This document shows, in pieces, positions 47,785 through 57,625 of a DNA stretch of 64,000 bases. The stretch spans positions 62,001-126,000 of the forward strand of contig NZ_FNBM01000005.1 in NCBI RefSeq assembly GCF_900102335.1. The letters are read 5' to 3'. The DNA comes from Phytopseudomonas seleniipraecipitans. GTDB taxonomy: Bacteria; Pseudomonadota; Gammaproteobacteria; Pseudomonadales; Pseudomonadaceae. The notes under the pieces were generated by a model. That model searched no databases. It had not been told where the DNA came from and worked only from the letters and a program-made list of their open reading frames with translations. Position 1 is the first letter of the stretch, and each line of letters starts with the position of its first letter. The position numbers were made by a program, and so were the translations under genes.

Positions 47785-48069
47785 TTAATCGGCTCTAAGG
47801 CTCTACGAAGGATCGTTCATGCCGTTTTAATGAGCCTCTGCCGATTTCCAGGAAAGGCTGGTAACTGCAAACTAAAAAACTATGCATCGAGTGTCTGAAA
47901 CATCACAAACAACGCCTCATTGCATAAAGCCCTGGCTACAGCCTTTGGCGCTAAAAACTGCACCGGCTTATTTACCAATGTCGTTATATTTAAAATATTC
48001 CTCCATTTTTTGGTATTTTCGCTTTGCGTTTCGGCATCGCTTTCTCAGCCAGTGTTTATCGGTAACGAG

Positions 48070-48083
48070 GTGAAAAAATTGAA
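48070..48083 (+). promoter_or_regulatory. FleQ-box-like sequence upstream of pelA
   Basis: GTGAAAAAATTGAA matches the published FleQ box GTCAATAAATTGAC at 11 of 14 positions. FleQ with c-di-GMP controls pel in P. aeruginosa. Functional binding is not shown by sequence. Confidence 0.35.
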
Positions 48084-48209
48084 CCTTTAGTTTTATTTGT
48101 ATGGCCCGGTTTTACGGGCTTGGCGTGGAGGTAGAGGCCAACTTTTTCAGCTGTTTTCTTGGCGTCAAAATTCCGCAAAAGCTATAAAAAAATAATAATG
48201 GCCTTTTGC

Positions 48210-48237
48210 TTGCACTCTTTAAAACTCTGTGAATAAT
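48210..48237 (+). promoter_or_regulatory. Putative sigma-70 promoter of the pel operon
   Basis: TTGCAC (48210-48215), a 16-base spacer and AATAAT (48232-48237). The -10 is one mismatch from consensus, while the -35 matches only at its first three bases. The start would be near 48244, about 40 bases before pelA. Confidence 0.4.
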
Positions 48238-48283
48238 GCCGCTCCGGTTACATGCGCGCTCGTCCTGAGCGTTGTGAGATCCT

Positions 48284-51154
48284 ATGTCCTCCGTTGTGGC
48301 ATTTATTCATCAACTCAAGCTTGAAGTTGTTCGTTTGGCTGTGGCTTTCCGGTCCGGGAGTGCATTCCAGCGAAGTCTTTTCGGCTTGCTTTGCCTATTA
48401 CCTGCGTTCCTGGCGAATGCCGGCAGTGCGAGTGCCTCGGAGGCAGATCAGAAGCTGCGCAGCGTGGCGTTTTGGTACGCGGACGCGCCGCCGGTAAGCG
48501 AGCTATCCCAATTCGACTGGGTCGTCCTTGAGCCCGGCCATGTCCAGGCCGCGGATATAGCCCTTCTGCGTGGGCAAGGCAGCCTGCCGTTTGCCTATCT
48601 CTCAGTCGGTGAGTTTTCAGGCGATGCTGCTGCGTTGGCGGGTGCATCACTTCAGAGTGGGGCGAGCCCGGTACGCAACGAGGCTTGGGATAGCCAGGTG
48701 ATGCCGCTGTCCTCTAAGGCCTGGCGCGACCACCTGTTGCAGCGCGCTCACGAGTTTCGTGCTGCCGGGTATGCAGGTCTTTTCCTCGACACACTCGACA
48801 GCTTCCAGCTGCTTCCCGCTAATCAGCGTGAGGCGGAGCGGCTGGCATTGCGCGACTTCCTCGCCGAGCTAAAACGCCGCGAGCCTGAGCTGAAGCTGTT
48901 TTTTAACCGCGGCTTTGAGGTGCTTCCCGAATTGCCAGGGGTTGCAGCTGCTGTCGCCGTCGAGTCGATTCATGCCGGCTGGGATCCAGAAAACAAGGCT
49001 TATCGATCCGTTTCCGATACGGATCGCGAGTGGCTGGAAGGCCACCTGAAACCGCTTCGCGACCAGAATATTCCTCTGGTGGCGATCGATTACCTGCCTC
49101 CTGAACGCCGCGATGACGCCCGCCAGTTGGCGGCGCGTTTGCGCAGTGAAGGCTTCATTCCCTACGTCACGGTACCGAACCTCGATCAGTTGGGGATCAG
49201 CAGTATCGAGGTCCAGCCACGGCGTATCGCGATGATCTACGATCCTCGCGAGGGCGATATGTACCTGAACGCCGGTCATATGTACCTGGCCGGGTTGCTC
49301 GAATACCTGGGCTACCGAGTCGATTACTGGACGCCAGATCAGTTGCCAGAAAGACCGCTCAGCGGCCTGTATGCAGGTGTGGTCACTTGGATGACCAGCG
49401 GTTCGCCCGTCGAGGCCAGAGCGTTCAATCAATGGCTGGTGGCGCGTGCCGACGAGCACGTACCTATCGCATTCTTCGGTGGTCTGCCGATCGAGAATGA
49501 CAGTGTGCTGCGACGCTTCGGTTTGCGCCGTACCTCCACGCCACTGAGCGGCAAGGCGGAGATCGCCGAGTACGACAAGGCGCTGCTGGGCAGTTTCGAA
49601 GCGCCACTGGTCTTGCGTACCCGTGATGTACCGCCATTGACGACCCTGCCAGGTGGCCCCAAGGCGCTATTGGCGCTGCAAGATGATCAGAAGAGGCTGT
49701 TCACGCCAGCAGTATTGGGCGAGTGGGGTGGGCTGGTGTTGTCGCCTTATGTCATTGAGGAGGGGCCGGATCAGCGTCGATGGATCGTCGATCCGTTCGC
49801 TTTCCTGCAGCAGGCACTGCGGTTGCCACCGATGCCAAGCCTGGACGCTACTACGGAAAATGGCCGACGCATTGCCACCGTGCATCTTGATGGCGATGGC
49901 TTTGTCTCCCGCGCCGAGACCCCCGGCTCGCCCTATTCCGGGGAGCTGGTGCTCAACGAATTCATCAAGCCTTACCCCTTCCTGACATCCGTGTCGGTTA
50001 TCGAGGGGGAAATTGGCCCGCGGGGCATGTACCCGTATCTGGCCGATGAGCTGGAGCCCGTTGCACGCAAGATTTTCGCTGAAAAGAAAGTAGAGGTGGC
50101 CACCCACACGTTCAGCCATCCGTTCTTTTGGCAGCCGGAAAAGGCAGCCAAGCGAGAAGGCTTTAATCCGGAATACGGCTTCATGATGGCGATTCCAGGT
50201 TACAAGAAGCTGGACTTCACTCGCGAAATCGTCGGCTCGACCGCCTACATCAACCAGCGTCTGACCACACCTGCCAAGCCGGTGAAGATGGTGTTCTGGT
50301 CGGGTGATGCCATGCCCGACGAAGCGACCGTCAAGTTGGCCTATGACGCCGGGCTGTCCAATGTAAACGGCGGCACCACCGCGTTGACCAACGCGCACCC
50401 TTCCATGACCGGCCTGTCACCCCTGCTACGCCCCACTAGTGGTGGGTTGCACTATTACGCACCCATCATCAACGAGAACGTTTACACCAACTTGTGGCGG
50501 GGGCCGTATTACGGTTTCCGCGGAGTCATGGAGACGTTCGCGCTGACCGACAAGCCGCGTCGCCTACGCGGGCTCAACCTGTATTACCACTTTTATTCGG
50601 GTACCAAGCAGGCCTCGATCAGGGTCATGCACGAGATCTACCGTGCCATGCAGGCAGAGCAACCAATCTCGCTGTGGATGAGTGACTACGTTACTCGCAT
50701 GCACGGCATCCACCAGGGCAGCCTGGCGCGTCAGGAGGATGGCAGCTGGCAGATCCGCGCGCTCGACGGGTTGCGTACGGTGCGCCTCGATCCTCGACTG
50801 GGCTGGCCCGACCTGACCCGTTCGAGCGGCATAGCCGGCGTACGTGATTTGCCGCAAGGGCGTTATGTGCATCTCGCGGGCGATAGGGCGGTGCTGGCAC
50901 TTCGTGACAGCCGTGACCCGCGGCCGGCATTGGAGGAGGCCAATCTGCCCCTTCTCGACTGGCACTACCTGGACGATCACAGGGTGCGCTTCTCCTTCCA
51001 GGGCAACATGCCGTTGACGTTTGCCGTGCGCGCGCAAGGCACCTGTGCAGTGGAGATCGCTGGCAAACAGTACGCCGGTACTCGTGAAAGTGATTTGTGG
51101 CGATTCAAACTGCCTATGGAGCGGGTGCTAGATGCGCAACTCTTCTGCCGTTAA
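48284..51154 (+). CDS. pelA: Pel polysaccharide deacetylase/hydrolase PelA
   Basis: A 956-residue bifunctional periplasmic enzyme that partially deacetylates Pel (a GalNAc/GlcNAc polymer) and cleaves it. An N-terminal signal-like segment (LFGLLCLLPAFLANAGSASA) is followed by a glycoside hydrolase domain at about 55-330, with VESIHAGWD holding a likely catalytic glutamate (about E227). A reductase-like middle and a polysaccharide deacetylase domain follow, with metal ligands D536/D538 (HLDGDGF) and H608/H612 (HTFSH). These are offset by eight from the P. aeruginosa positions. The catalytic set is intact. It overlaps pelB by 23 bases. Confidence 0.96.
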   Translation: MSSVVAFIHQLKLEVVRLAVAFRSGSAFQRSLFGLLCLLPAFLANAGSASASEADQKLRSVAFWYADAPPVSELSQFDWVVLEPGHVQAADIALLRGQGSLPFAYLSVGEFSGDAAALAGASLQSGASPVRNEAWDSQVMPLSSKAWRDHLLQRAHEFRAAGYAGLFLDTLDSFQLLPANQREAERLALRDFLAELKRREPELKLFFNRGFEVLPELPGVAAAVAVESIHAGWDPENKAYRSVSDTDREWLEGHLKPLRDQNIPLVAIDYLPPERRDDARQLAARLRSEGFIPYVTVPNLDQLGISSIEVQPRRIAMIYDPREGDMYLNAGHMYLAGLLEYLGYRVDYWTPDQLPERPLSGLYAGVVTWMTSGSPVEARAFNQWLVARADEHVPIAFFGGLPIENDSVLRRFGLRRTSTPLSGKAEIAEYDKALLGSFEAPLVLRTRDVPPLTTLPGGPKALLALQDDQKRLFTPAVLGEWGGLVLSPYVIEEGPDQRRWIVDPFAFLQQALRLPPMPSLDATTENGRRIATVHLDGDGFVSRAETPGSPYSGELVLNEFIKPYPFLTSVSVIEGEIGPRGMYPYLADELEPVARKIFAEKKVEVATHTFSHPFFWQPEKAAKREGFNPEYGFMMAIPGYKKLDFTREIVGSTAYINQRLTTPAKPVKMVFWSGDAMPDEATVKLAYDAGLSNVNGGTTALTNAHPSMTGLSPLLRPTSGGLHYYAPIINENVYTNLWRGPYYGFRGVMETFALTDKPRRLRGLNLYYHFYSGTKQASIRVMHEIYRAMQAEQPISLWMSDYVTRMHGIHQGSLARQEDGSWQIRALDGLRTVRLDPRLGWPDLTRSSGIAGVRDLPQGRYVHLAGDRAVLALRDSRDPRPALEEANLPLLDWHYLDDHRVRFSFQGNMPLTFAVRAQGTCAVEIAGKQYAGTRESDLWRFKLPMERVLDAQLFCR

Positions 51155-54100
51155 GCCTGCGCAGCTGCTAAGCCGCTGGACATTGTTGCTGGTAACGCTG
51201 CTGACGATTGCGTTGCTGGTGCTTACCTACAAGAGTGAGGATGTGTTCCTGCCCGACAGCGGCAAAAAGCCGGATGCGGTTTCCATTAGCTACGCGGAGC
51301 TCCTGTTAGAAGCTCACCCGGAAAATCAGGAACTACGCCTGACGCTCATCGAGCAGCTTCTCGAACTTCAGGATTACCCGCGTGCGCTTCGTCATGTACG
51401 TGAACTCGACGCCTCGAATGCCCGCAGCTTACCGTTCTACCTGGCCGAACTCGACGTGCTGGAGGCGCTGGCCAATCCGCAGGGAATAGACGCCGAGCTG
51501 CGCACTGCACTGGTCGAGCGGCTGGCCGGCCTGAACGCGCATGATTTATCCGACGCGCAGTTAGTACGCCTCGCAAAATATGCACTCTCGCTGTCTGCCC
51601 CGAGTATCGCGGCGCCGATATACGTCGAGTTGGCTGGCCGCGATCAGGAAAAGCGCTCCGAATGGCTCGCTGAGGCGGCTAAATGGTACATGGCGAGTGG
51701 CTCGGCAAAGCGTGCAAGCGAGCTGTATCTGGAGTTGATGGAGCTGACCCCCGATCCTCAACAACGGGTCGAGTTTCTGCAGCGGGCATTTTTCAGTCTG
51801 CTGGCTGCTGGGCAAAGTGGACAGGCAGCCGAGCTGATGGCCGGTCACCTCCAAGAATTGCGTGCAGTTGATTCCGGCATGTTGAAGGCCGGGGTTCAGG
51901 CTGCTTTGGGTGGCCAGCGGTTCGATCTCGCAGAGCAGCTTGTGACTCGCTGGCGCCAGTGGCGGCCCGATGACCAGGATGCACTGGAGATGGAGTTCCA
52001 AATGCGTCTGGCATTTGGCGATACCGAGCACGCCTGGGCGAGCGGGCAAGCGCTGTTGAACGCCAGTCCTGAGGACGCCGCGCTGCTGGAAAAAATGGCC
52101 AAACTGGCAGAGTGGACGGGCCACCCTCGTGAAGCGCTCGACTACTGGATTCGTCTGCTGGCCATCGACGAGGACAATACCGAGAACCGCGACCATGCCT
52201 GGCGCCTGGCTGCACAGCTATTCGATTTCGATCATGCCATTCCGCTGCTGGCACGGCTGGCGGACAAAAGGCGCTTGTCGGACGAAGAGCTGAACACCAT
52301 TGTCTACAGCCATCAGTCCCGGGGCACGCCCGAGCAGGGCGAAAGCTGGCTGCGCGAGTACGTACGCCATTACCCCGACCACAGCCTGGCCTGGCAGCGG
52401 CTGCAGCAGATTCTTGAGAACACTCAGCAGTTTCGCAAGGAAGCCGAAATCTGGGCAGAGATGGATAGTCGCTTTGGGCTGACCAATGCTCAGCGCCTGA
52501 GCTGGGCAGAGGCCTACTGGCAGCTGTTTGATGTGGCTTCGGCTTACGCGGTGCTTGAGGCCGTTGATGATCCGCAGGCAGCTGGCCCCGAGTACTGGCT
52601 GCTGCGCGGTGACCTTGCCTGGGAGCTGGAGCGCGACGACGAGGCTCTTGATGCCTATGAACATCTTCAGGCTTTCGACCGGCCGCTAAGCAGCACCGCC
52701 GAGGAACGCCTGATCACGCTGTACTCCACCCGGTCGCCGAATAAAGCGCTGAAACTGCTGACTGCCAGCTGGCAGCGTAGCCATGATCCGCAGCGCTTGA
52801 GTAGTGCACTTTACCTGGCCGAGCAACTGCAGGACTGGGCCGCATTGCAGGCGTTGGTCGAGCAGGCGCAGGCCACGCCAGGCGGCGAGCGCATCGCTCC
52901 ACTGCTCAGTGCCCGCGCTCTGTTAGCCACCCGGGCCGGTGACAATGCCGAGGCAGAGCGCCTTTATAAACAAGGCCTGAAGCAATTTCCGTCGCAGGGC
53001 GTATTTCGCCAGGGCTTGCTCTGGCTGTACGTAGAGCTTGGCCGCCGTGAGGAGCTGCCTGCGCTCTTGCAGCGCTGGCAGCGTATCGCTCAGCAGGACA
53101 GCGGGTTGTGGCTGCCGTTTGCCGCCGCCAATCAGCAGCTCAATCGTTCCGGGCAGGCATTGGCCTGGTTCCGACTGTATCTCGACTCGAACCCACGTGA
53201 CTGGCTGGTGCGGGCCGCCTATGCCGATGCCTTGGAAAACGCCGGCTATGCAGACAAGGCAATGCGGCTGCGTAACGACCTGCTCAAACATGCCAAACCG
53301 CAACCAGGCGCAGTAGTCGAGCGCTACAGCATGTACCTGCGCCTGATCAGCAGCGCGCAGTCACCGCTTAAAGCAGGCCGTCAGGCAGTGCGCTGGCAGG
53401 ATGGCTCGCAGCCGATGCTGCAGGTTTGGTTCGAGCAGTTCATGGGGCAACTCGATAGCAACAACCAGCAGGCTGTGAAAGACCAGTGGCTGGCATGGGC
53501 GCGCAAGAAGGGGCTCCAGGTCAGCGAGTATGAGCAGTTGCAGGAGGCCTTGCGAAACCAGAACCGCGGTGTGCTGGAAAAGCTTCTGGCCGGTGGCGGT
53601 CTTGACGACGCCCAGCATGTCGAAACGCTGACTCGTCTGGGGCGCAGCGGTGAGGCGCTGGGCCTGGGGCTGGCGAGCCTGTCAGACGAGCAGCCCGCCG
53701 TGGTGCGTCAGCAGTTACTTAGACAGACAGTCGAACTGCACGAGCGGATGCCTCAGGGCATTCAGGTTGGCTGGCAGAACCGTGACTTTGGCGGTCTCGA
53801 CGTTAAGGGTTCGGAAATAGAAGTTGCCAGACATCTGGGCAACGACTGGTACGCCAATCTGCACCTGAGCCAGGTTCGTTATGACGCGCAGACGCTCGAC
53901 GACAAGGTTCTCGGGTCTGAGCGCAATGCACGTCTGACCCTGCAGCGTGAGGTTGCTGATGGCGCTTACGGCCTCACGCTCGATAGCAGCTGGCGTGACG
54001 ACAAGGACCGGCTGGGCTTCGGCCTGTCTCGCACAGTGCAGCTTTCCTCCCGAGATGAGGTGCAGCTGGCGCTCGACTGGCACCGCGAAGCTGACACGAC

Positions 54101-54740
54101 CGGACTGATGCGTGCGTTGGGTATGCGCGATGGCCTGTCCATCGCGGGCCGGCACAACCTGACGGCACGTGATCAAGTCATCTGGTCGGCGGCGCATAAC
54201 CGATACGCAACCCGCCAGGGCGATGCGCTTGGCAGCGGGCAGCAGGTCAATGTCGAGCTTAACCATACCTTGCAGTTTGAAGGGCCAACCTGGCAGCTGC
54301 GCAGCGGCCTCAGCTATCAGCGCAATAGCGTGAACGCTCGTCTGGACGAGAGCCTGCTTTCTTCGCGCTTTGAGGCGGATGCCGATGGTGACGAGGTGAT
54401 CACCCCGTTGGGCGGGGCGCTGCGTGTGCAGGATGGAACACCGGCCACGCTGCTCCAGGATCGCTATGGCGAACTGTATGTCGGCAGTAGCTGGCGGCGC
54501 GGTCTGCCGGGAGCCCTCAACCGAGGGAAGCCCCAGTACACCTGGTTGGTCGATACGCTGGCCGGCTGGCAGTGGCAGGAAAAGACGTTCAACTACGCGA
54601 TCAACACAGGCCTCGGTATCGAGGTGCTTGGCAACGATGAATTGGCGTTCACCGTGGGGTATCAGTCGGCACCACAGAGTGGTGATGGCGAACCTGGCGG
54701 AACACTAGGCGTGACATACAGCACCCGTTTCGGGCGCTGA
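51132..54740 (+). CDS. pelB: Pel outer-membrane export protein PelB
   Basis: A 1202-residue outer-membrane protein (P. aeruginosa PelB has about 1190). An N-terminal membrane anchor at about 13-33 (LLLVTLLTIALLVLTYKS) is followed by a long helical repeat region of about 19-20 TPRs in the periplasm (for example ELYLELMELTPDPQQRVEFL). A C-terminal beta-barrel of about 300 residues ends in GGTLGVTYSTRFGR with a terminal aromatic near the end. The TPR part binds PelA and guides the polymer to the pore. Confidence 0.95.
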   Translation: MRNSSAVKPAQLLSRWTLLLVTLLTIALLVLTYKSEDVFLPDSGKKPDAVSISYAELLLEAHPENQELRLTLIEQLLELQDYPRALRHVRELDASNARSLPFYLAELDVLEALANPQGIDAELRTALVERLAGLNAHDLSDAQLVRLAKYALSLSAPSIAAPIYVELAGRDQEKRSEWLAEAAKWYMASGSAKRASELYLELMELTPDPQQRVEFLQRAFFSLLAAGQSGQAAELMAGHLQELRAVDSGMLKAGVQAALGGQRFDLAEQLVTRWRQWRPDDQDALEMEFQMRLAFGDTEHAWASGQALLNASPEDAALLEKMAKLAEWTGHPREALDYWIRLLAIDEDNTENRDHAWRLAAQLFDFDHAIPLLARLADKRRLSDEELNTIVYSHQSRGTPEQGESWLREYVRHYPDHSLAWQRLQQILENTQQFRKEAEIWAEMDSRFGLTNAQRLSWAEAYWQLFDVASAYAVLEAVDDPQAAGPEYWLLRGDLAWELERDDEALDAYEHLQAFDRPLSSTAEERLITLYSTRSPNKALKLLTASWQRSHDPQRLSSALYLAEQLQDWAALQALVEQAQATPGGERIAPLLSARALLATRAGDNAEAERLYKQGLKQFPSQGVFRQGLLWLYVELGRREELPALLQRWQRIAQQDSGLWLPFAAANQQLNRSGQALAWFRLYLDSNPRDWLVRAAYADALENAGYADKAMRLRNDLLKHAKPQPGAVVERYSMYLRLISSAQSPLKAGRQAVRWQDGSQPMLQVWFEQFMGQLDSNNQQAVKDQWLAWARKKGLQVSEYEQLQEALRNQNRGVLEKLLAGGGLDDAQHVETLTRLGRSGEALGLGLASLSDEQPAVVRQQLLRQTVELHERMPQGIQVGWQNRDFGGLDVKGSEIEVARHLGNDWYANLHLSQVRYDAQTLDDKVLGSERNARLTLQREVADGAYGLTLDSSWRDDKDRLGFGLSRTVQLSSRDEVQLALDWHREADTTGLMRALGMRDGLSIAGRHNLTARDQVIWSAAHNRYATRQGDALGSGQQVNVELNHTLQFEGPTWQLRSGLSYQRNSVNARLDESLLSSRFEADADGDEVITPLGGALRVQDGTPATLLQDRYGELYVGSSWRRGLPGALNRGKPQYTWLVDTLAGWQWQEKTFNYAINTGLGIEVLGNDELAFTVGYQSAPQSGDGEPGGTLGVTYSTRFGR

Positions 54741-54766
54741 TCGGGAATCAACAGAAGGAGCGGACG

Positions 54767-55285
54767 ATGTTAGCCATACGATGTGTGACTCTGGTAGTCA
54801 TTGGCCTGCTGGTCGCAGGCTGTTCCAGTTTTACCCAGGAAAATTCCACGGCCTTGCCGCGTGGTGCCCAGTGGGGGCTATTGCCGCTGGTGAACTATTC
54901 GCAGGCGCCGCAAGCCGGAGAACGCAGCGAGCAGATTCTGCTCAGTGTGCTGTCAGAAGAAGGGTTGCGACCACGCGTCTATCCGGTAGTCGCGTCCGTG
55001 GACGTGGCATTGCTCGATGACCGCGAGCGCTTCAATCAGGCGCTCTCGTGGGCGCGTGAGCAGAAGCTGGATTACGTCGTCAGCGGTAGCGTCGAAGAGT
55101 GGCAATACAAAAGCGGGCTGGACGGTGAGCCCGCGGTAGGTATCAGCCTGCAGATCATCGAGCCGGCTACCGGTCGTGTTCTCTGGAGCAAAAGTGGCGC
55201 GCGCGCCGGTTGGTCTCGTGAAAGCCTGGCGGGCACTGCGCAGAAAGTCCTGCGCACGCTTGTTGGCGATTTGTCTCTCGAGTAA
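54767..55285 (+). CDS. pelC: Pel outer-membrane lipoprotein PelC
   Basis: A 172-residue lipoprotein that in P. aeruginosa forms a 12-membered ring below PelB and funnels the polymer. A lipobox is visible (VIGLLVAGCSS, cysteine 19). The body carries WGLLPLVNYSQAPQAGERSEQILLSVL and KLDYVVSGSVEEWQYKSG, which fit the PelC fold. GGAGCGG precedes the ATG. Its stop overlaps the pelD start by one base. Confidence 0.94.
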   Translation: MLAIRCVTLVVIGLLVAGCSSFTQENSTALPRGAQWGLLPLVNYSQAPQAGERSEQILLSVLSEEGLRPRVYPVVASVDVALLDDRERFNQALSWAREQKLDYVVSGSVEEWQYKSGLDGEPAVGISLQIIEPATGRVLWSKSGARAGWSRESLAGTAQKVLRTLVGDLSLE

Positions 55286-56658
55286 TGGCCATGGATTCTG
55301 CGCACAAGGATTTTACCCTTGCACCCCGTGCCACGGGGCCTGTGTCCTGGCTGGAAACCTTGGGGCTCAGCGGCCTGGCGCTTGGCCTGGGCTACTGGCT
55401 GTCGCCGCAGGATCCGCTGCTGGTCAACGAGACGTTCCCCTGGCTGGTTCTGGCGCCGCTGCTATTGGGCATGCGCTACGGTTTTCTGCGTGGTTTGATC
55501 AGTGCTGTATTGCTGGTGCTGGCGCTGTTCATCTACCGCAGCAGCGGCCTCGAGGCGTACCAGGAGGTTCCGGCGTCATTCATCGTCGGCATGCTGATCG
55601 CTGGCATGTTGGTCGGCGAGTATCGTGACATCTGGGTGCGCCGCCTGGAGCGCCTGGACATGGCCAATGACTACCGTCAGCTGCGTCTCGATGAGTTCAC
55701 CCGCGCTCACTACATTTTGCGTATATCCCACGATCGGCTGGAAAAGCGCGTGGCGGGCAACGACCAGAGTCTGCGCAGTTCGCTGCTTGATCTGCGCAGT
55801 AAACTGCGCGGGTTGCATCAGGGCGACGACGCTCTCGCGGCGCTGTCTGAGCCGATACTCAACCTGCTGTCGCAATACGGGTCATTTCGAGTCGCAGGCC
55901 TTTACCCGGTTTCTCCAGGTGCGAAAGTGGGAGTGGCACCGCTCAGCGCGCTGGGTGCGTGTAAGCCGATGCAGGTCGATGATCTGCTGGTGCGCCTGTG
56001 CCTGGAGCGTGGCGAACTGGTTAGTGTTCGGGAAACTCTGCTGGAGCGTGATGAGCATCGCGAGCACACGCAATTCCAGGCCTGCATCCCGCTGATCGAT
56101 ACCGAAGGGCGTGCACTGGCAGTAGTGGGCGTGGAGCAAATGCCGTTCTTCTCGTTCAATGAGCGGACGTTAAGCTTGCTGACCATTCTTGCAGGCCATA
56201 TCGCCGATCTGCTGTCCAGTGAGCACCACGTGCTGCGTCTCGATGACAGCGATGCTCAGCATTTCAGCCAGCATGTGAAACGCTGCCTGATCGACGCCCG
56301 TAGCCATACGCTGGATGCCGTGCTGTTCGCTTTCGAAATTAGCCCGTCCGCCCATGCCAATGAGTTGCAGCGGCTTATCGAGGACAGCCAACGCGGCCTC
56401 GATTTGCAGCTCAAGGTGACCAGCGCACGAGGCGCCAGCGTGCTGGTGCTACTGCCCCTGACATCCCCGGACGGAGCCCAAGGTTATCTGCAGCGCCTGC
56501 ACGGGCTGGTGAGTGAGCGCTTCGGGCTGGAACAGAGCCTCGAACTCCTTGGCGTACGAACCCGCAGCTACGACATCGGAGCGAGCAGCGATAGCGCTGC
56601 GTTGCGCCATTTTCTATTCAACGAGTGCGCGTTAAATGATCAGCAAGTGGCTATTTAG
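55285..56658 (+). CDS. pelD: c-di-GMP receptor PelD
   Basis: A 457-residue inner-membrane c-di-GMP effector (P. aeruginosa 455). About four TM helices lie at 20-115, followed by a coiled segment, a GAF domain (about 180-320) and a degenerate GGDEF domain. The inhibitory-site-like motif that binds c-di-GMP is present as R370-G-L-D373 (SQRGLDLQ), in line with R367/D370 in P. aeruginosa. A downstream arginine near 404 could be the third contact. This makes Pel synthesis c-di-GMP dependent. It overlaps pelE by 23 bases; ATG 55291 is an alternative start. Confidence 0.95.
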   Translation: MAMDSAHKDFTLAPRATGPVSWLETLGLSGLALGLGYWLSPQDPLLVNETFPWLVLAPLLLGMRYGFLRGLISAVLLVLALFIYRSSGLEAYQEVPASFIVGMLIAGMLVGEYRDIWVRRLERLDMANDYRQLRLDEFTRAHYILRISHDRLEKRVAGNDQSLRSSLLDLRSKLRGLHQGDDALAALSEPILNLLSQYGSFRVAGLYPVSPGAKVGVAPLSALGACKPMQVDDLLVRLCLERGELVSVRETLLERDEHREHTQFQACIPLIDTEGRALAVVGVEQMPFFSFNERTLSLLTILAGHIADLLSSEHHVLRLDDSDAQHFSQHVKRCLIDARSHTLDAVLFAFEISPSAHANELQRLIEDSQRGLDLQLKVTSARGASVLVLLPLTSPDGAQGYLQRLHGLVSERFGLEQSLELLGVRTRSYDIGASSDSAALRHFLFNECALNDQQVAI

Positions 56659-57625
56659 CGGCGCGTTCCTCTTTGAAATTGGCAGCTGGGCGGCGCTTTT
56701 CAATCAAGTGCCCGATAGCCAGTCGACGCTTCTGTTTGTATTAGCTCATACGCTCAGCAGCGTAATGCTCACTGCTGGCGTGTGGCTGCTGCTGCCCAAG
56801 CGCTACAAGTATCCGCTGCCATGGAGTGCCGTATTCGTTTTCAGCATCGCCTTCTTCATACCGATGCTGGGTGCGATCGGCGTTGCGGCAGCCGTATTTC
56901 CTGCGCTCTACATGCCGAGAAAACAGCATGAGCAGGTGTGGAACTCGATGGGTATACCGGACCTGCCGTTTCAGCCGCAGGAAAAAAATCACAGCCTGAT
57001 GTTTCATGACGGCGGATTGCAGGACGTGCTGCGCCATGCGCCTAGCGCCGAAATGCGTGCCACTGCGCTCTTCGCGACGCGCCGCATGGTCAGCAAAGAT
57101 GCTGTACCGATACTCAAATTGGCCCTGCGCGATCCCGTGGACGATGTACGGCTGCTCGCCTACTCGATGCTCGATCAGAAGGAAAGCCGGATCAATCAGC
57201 GTATCGAGATCGCCCTGCACCGGCTTTCCACGGCAATGGATGCGGAGAAGCCCGCCCTGCACACCACCTTGGCCCGCTGGTACTGGGAACTTGCCTATCT
57301 GGGGCTGGCCCAGGGCAGCGTTCTCGATCACGTACTCGAGCAGGCCCGCAGCCACGCTGACACGGCACTGGAGCTCGGAGCGGGCGACGGTACCTTCATA
57401 TTGGCCGGACGCATTGCCATGGAACTCGGCAGCCTTGATCGCGCCTTGGCTCATTTCAATAGCGCGCAGGCTGCGGGGATCGATGAGGAAAAACTGATCC
57501 CTTACCGTGCAGAGATAGCCTTTTTGCAGGGGCGTTACGAGGCCATTGCGGAGCAGCTGAACCAGCTCTCCGCGGACACATTGCAGCGGCCGCCATTCGC
57601 GGCGCTGGCGAGATACTGGTTATGA
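56636..57625 (+). CDS. pelE: Pel inner-membrane protein PelE
   Basis: A 329-residue protein of the Pel synthase complex, with two N-terminal TM helices (LFSGAFLFEIGSWAALF and TLSSVMLTAGVWLLLP, then FSIAFFIPMLGAIGVAAAVFPAL) and a cytoplasmic TPR-like helical region (SLDRALAHFNSAQAAGIDEEKLI). Together with PelD, PelF and PelG it forms the c-di-GMP-activated synthase. It overlaps the pelF start by 4 bases. Confidence 0.92.
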   Translation: MISKWLFSGAFLFEIGSWAALFNQVPDSQSTLLFVLAHTLSSVMLTAGVWLLLPKRYKYPLPWSAVFVFSIAFFIPMLGAIGVAAAVFPALYMPRKQHEQVWNSMGIPDLPFQPQEKNHSLMFHDGGLQDVLRHAPSAEMRATALFATRRMVSKDAVPILKLALRDPVDDVRLLAYSMLDQKESRINQRIEIALHRLSTAMDAEKPALHTTLARWYWELAYLGLAQGSVLDHVLEQARSHADTALELGAGDGTFILAGRIAMELGSLDRALAHFNSAQAAGIDEEKLIPYRAEIAFLQGRYEAIAEQLNQLSADTLQRPPFAALARYWL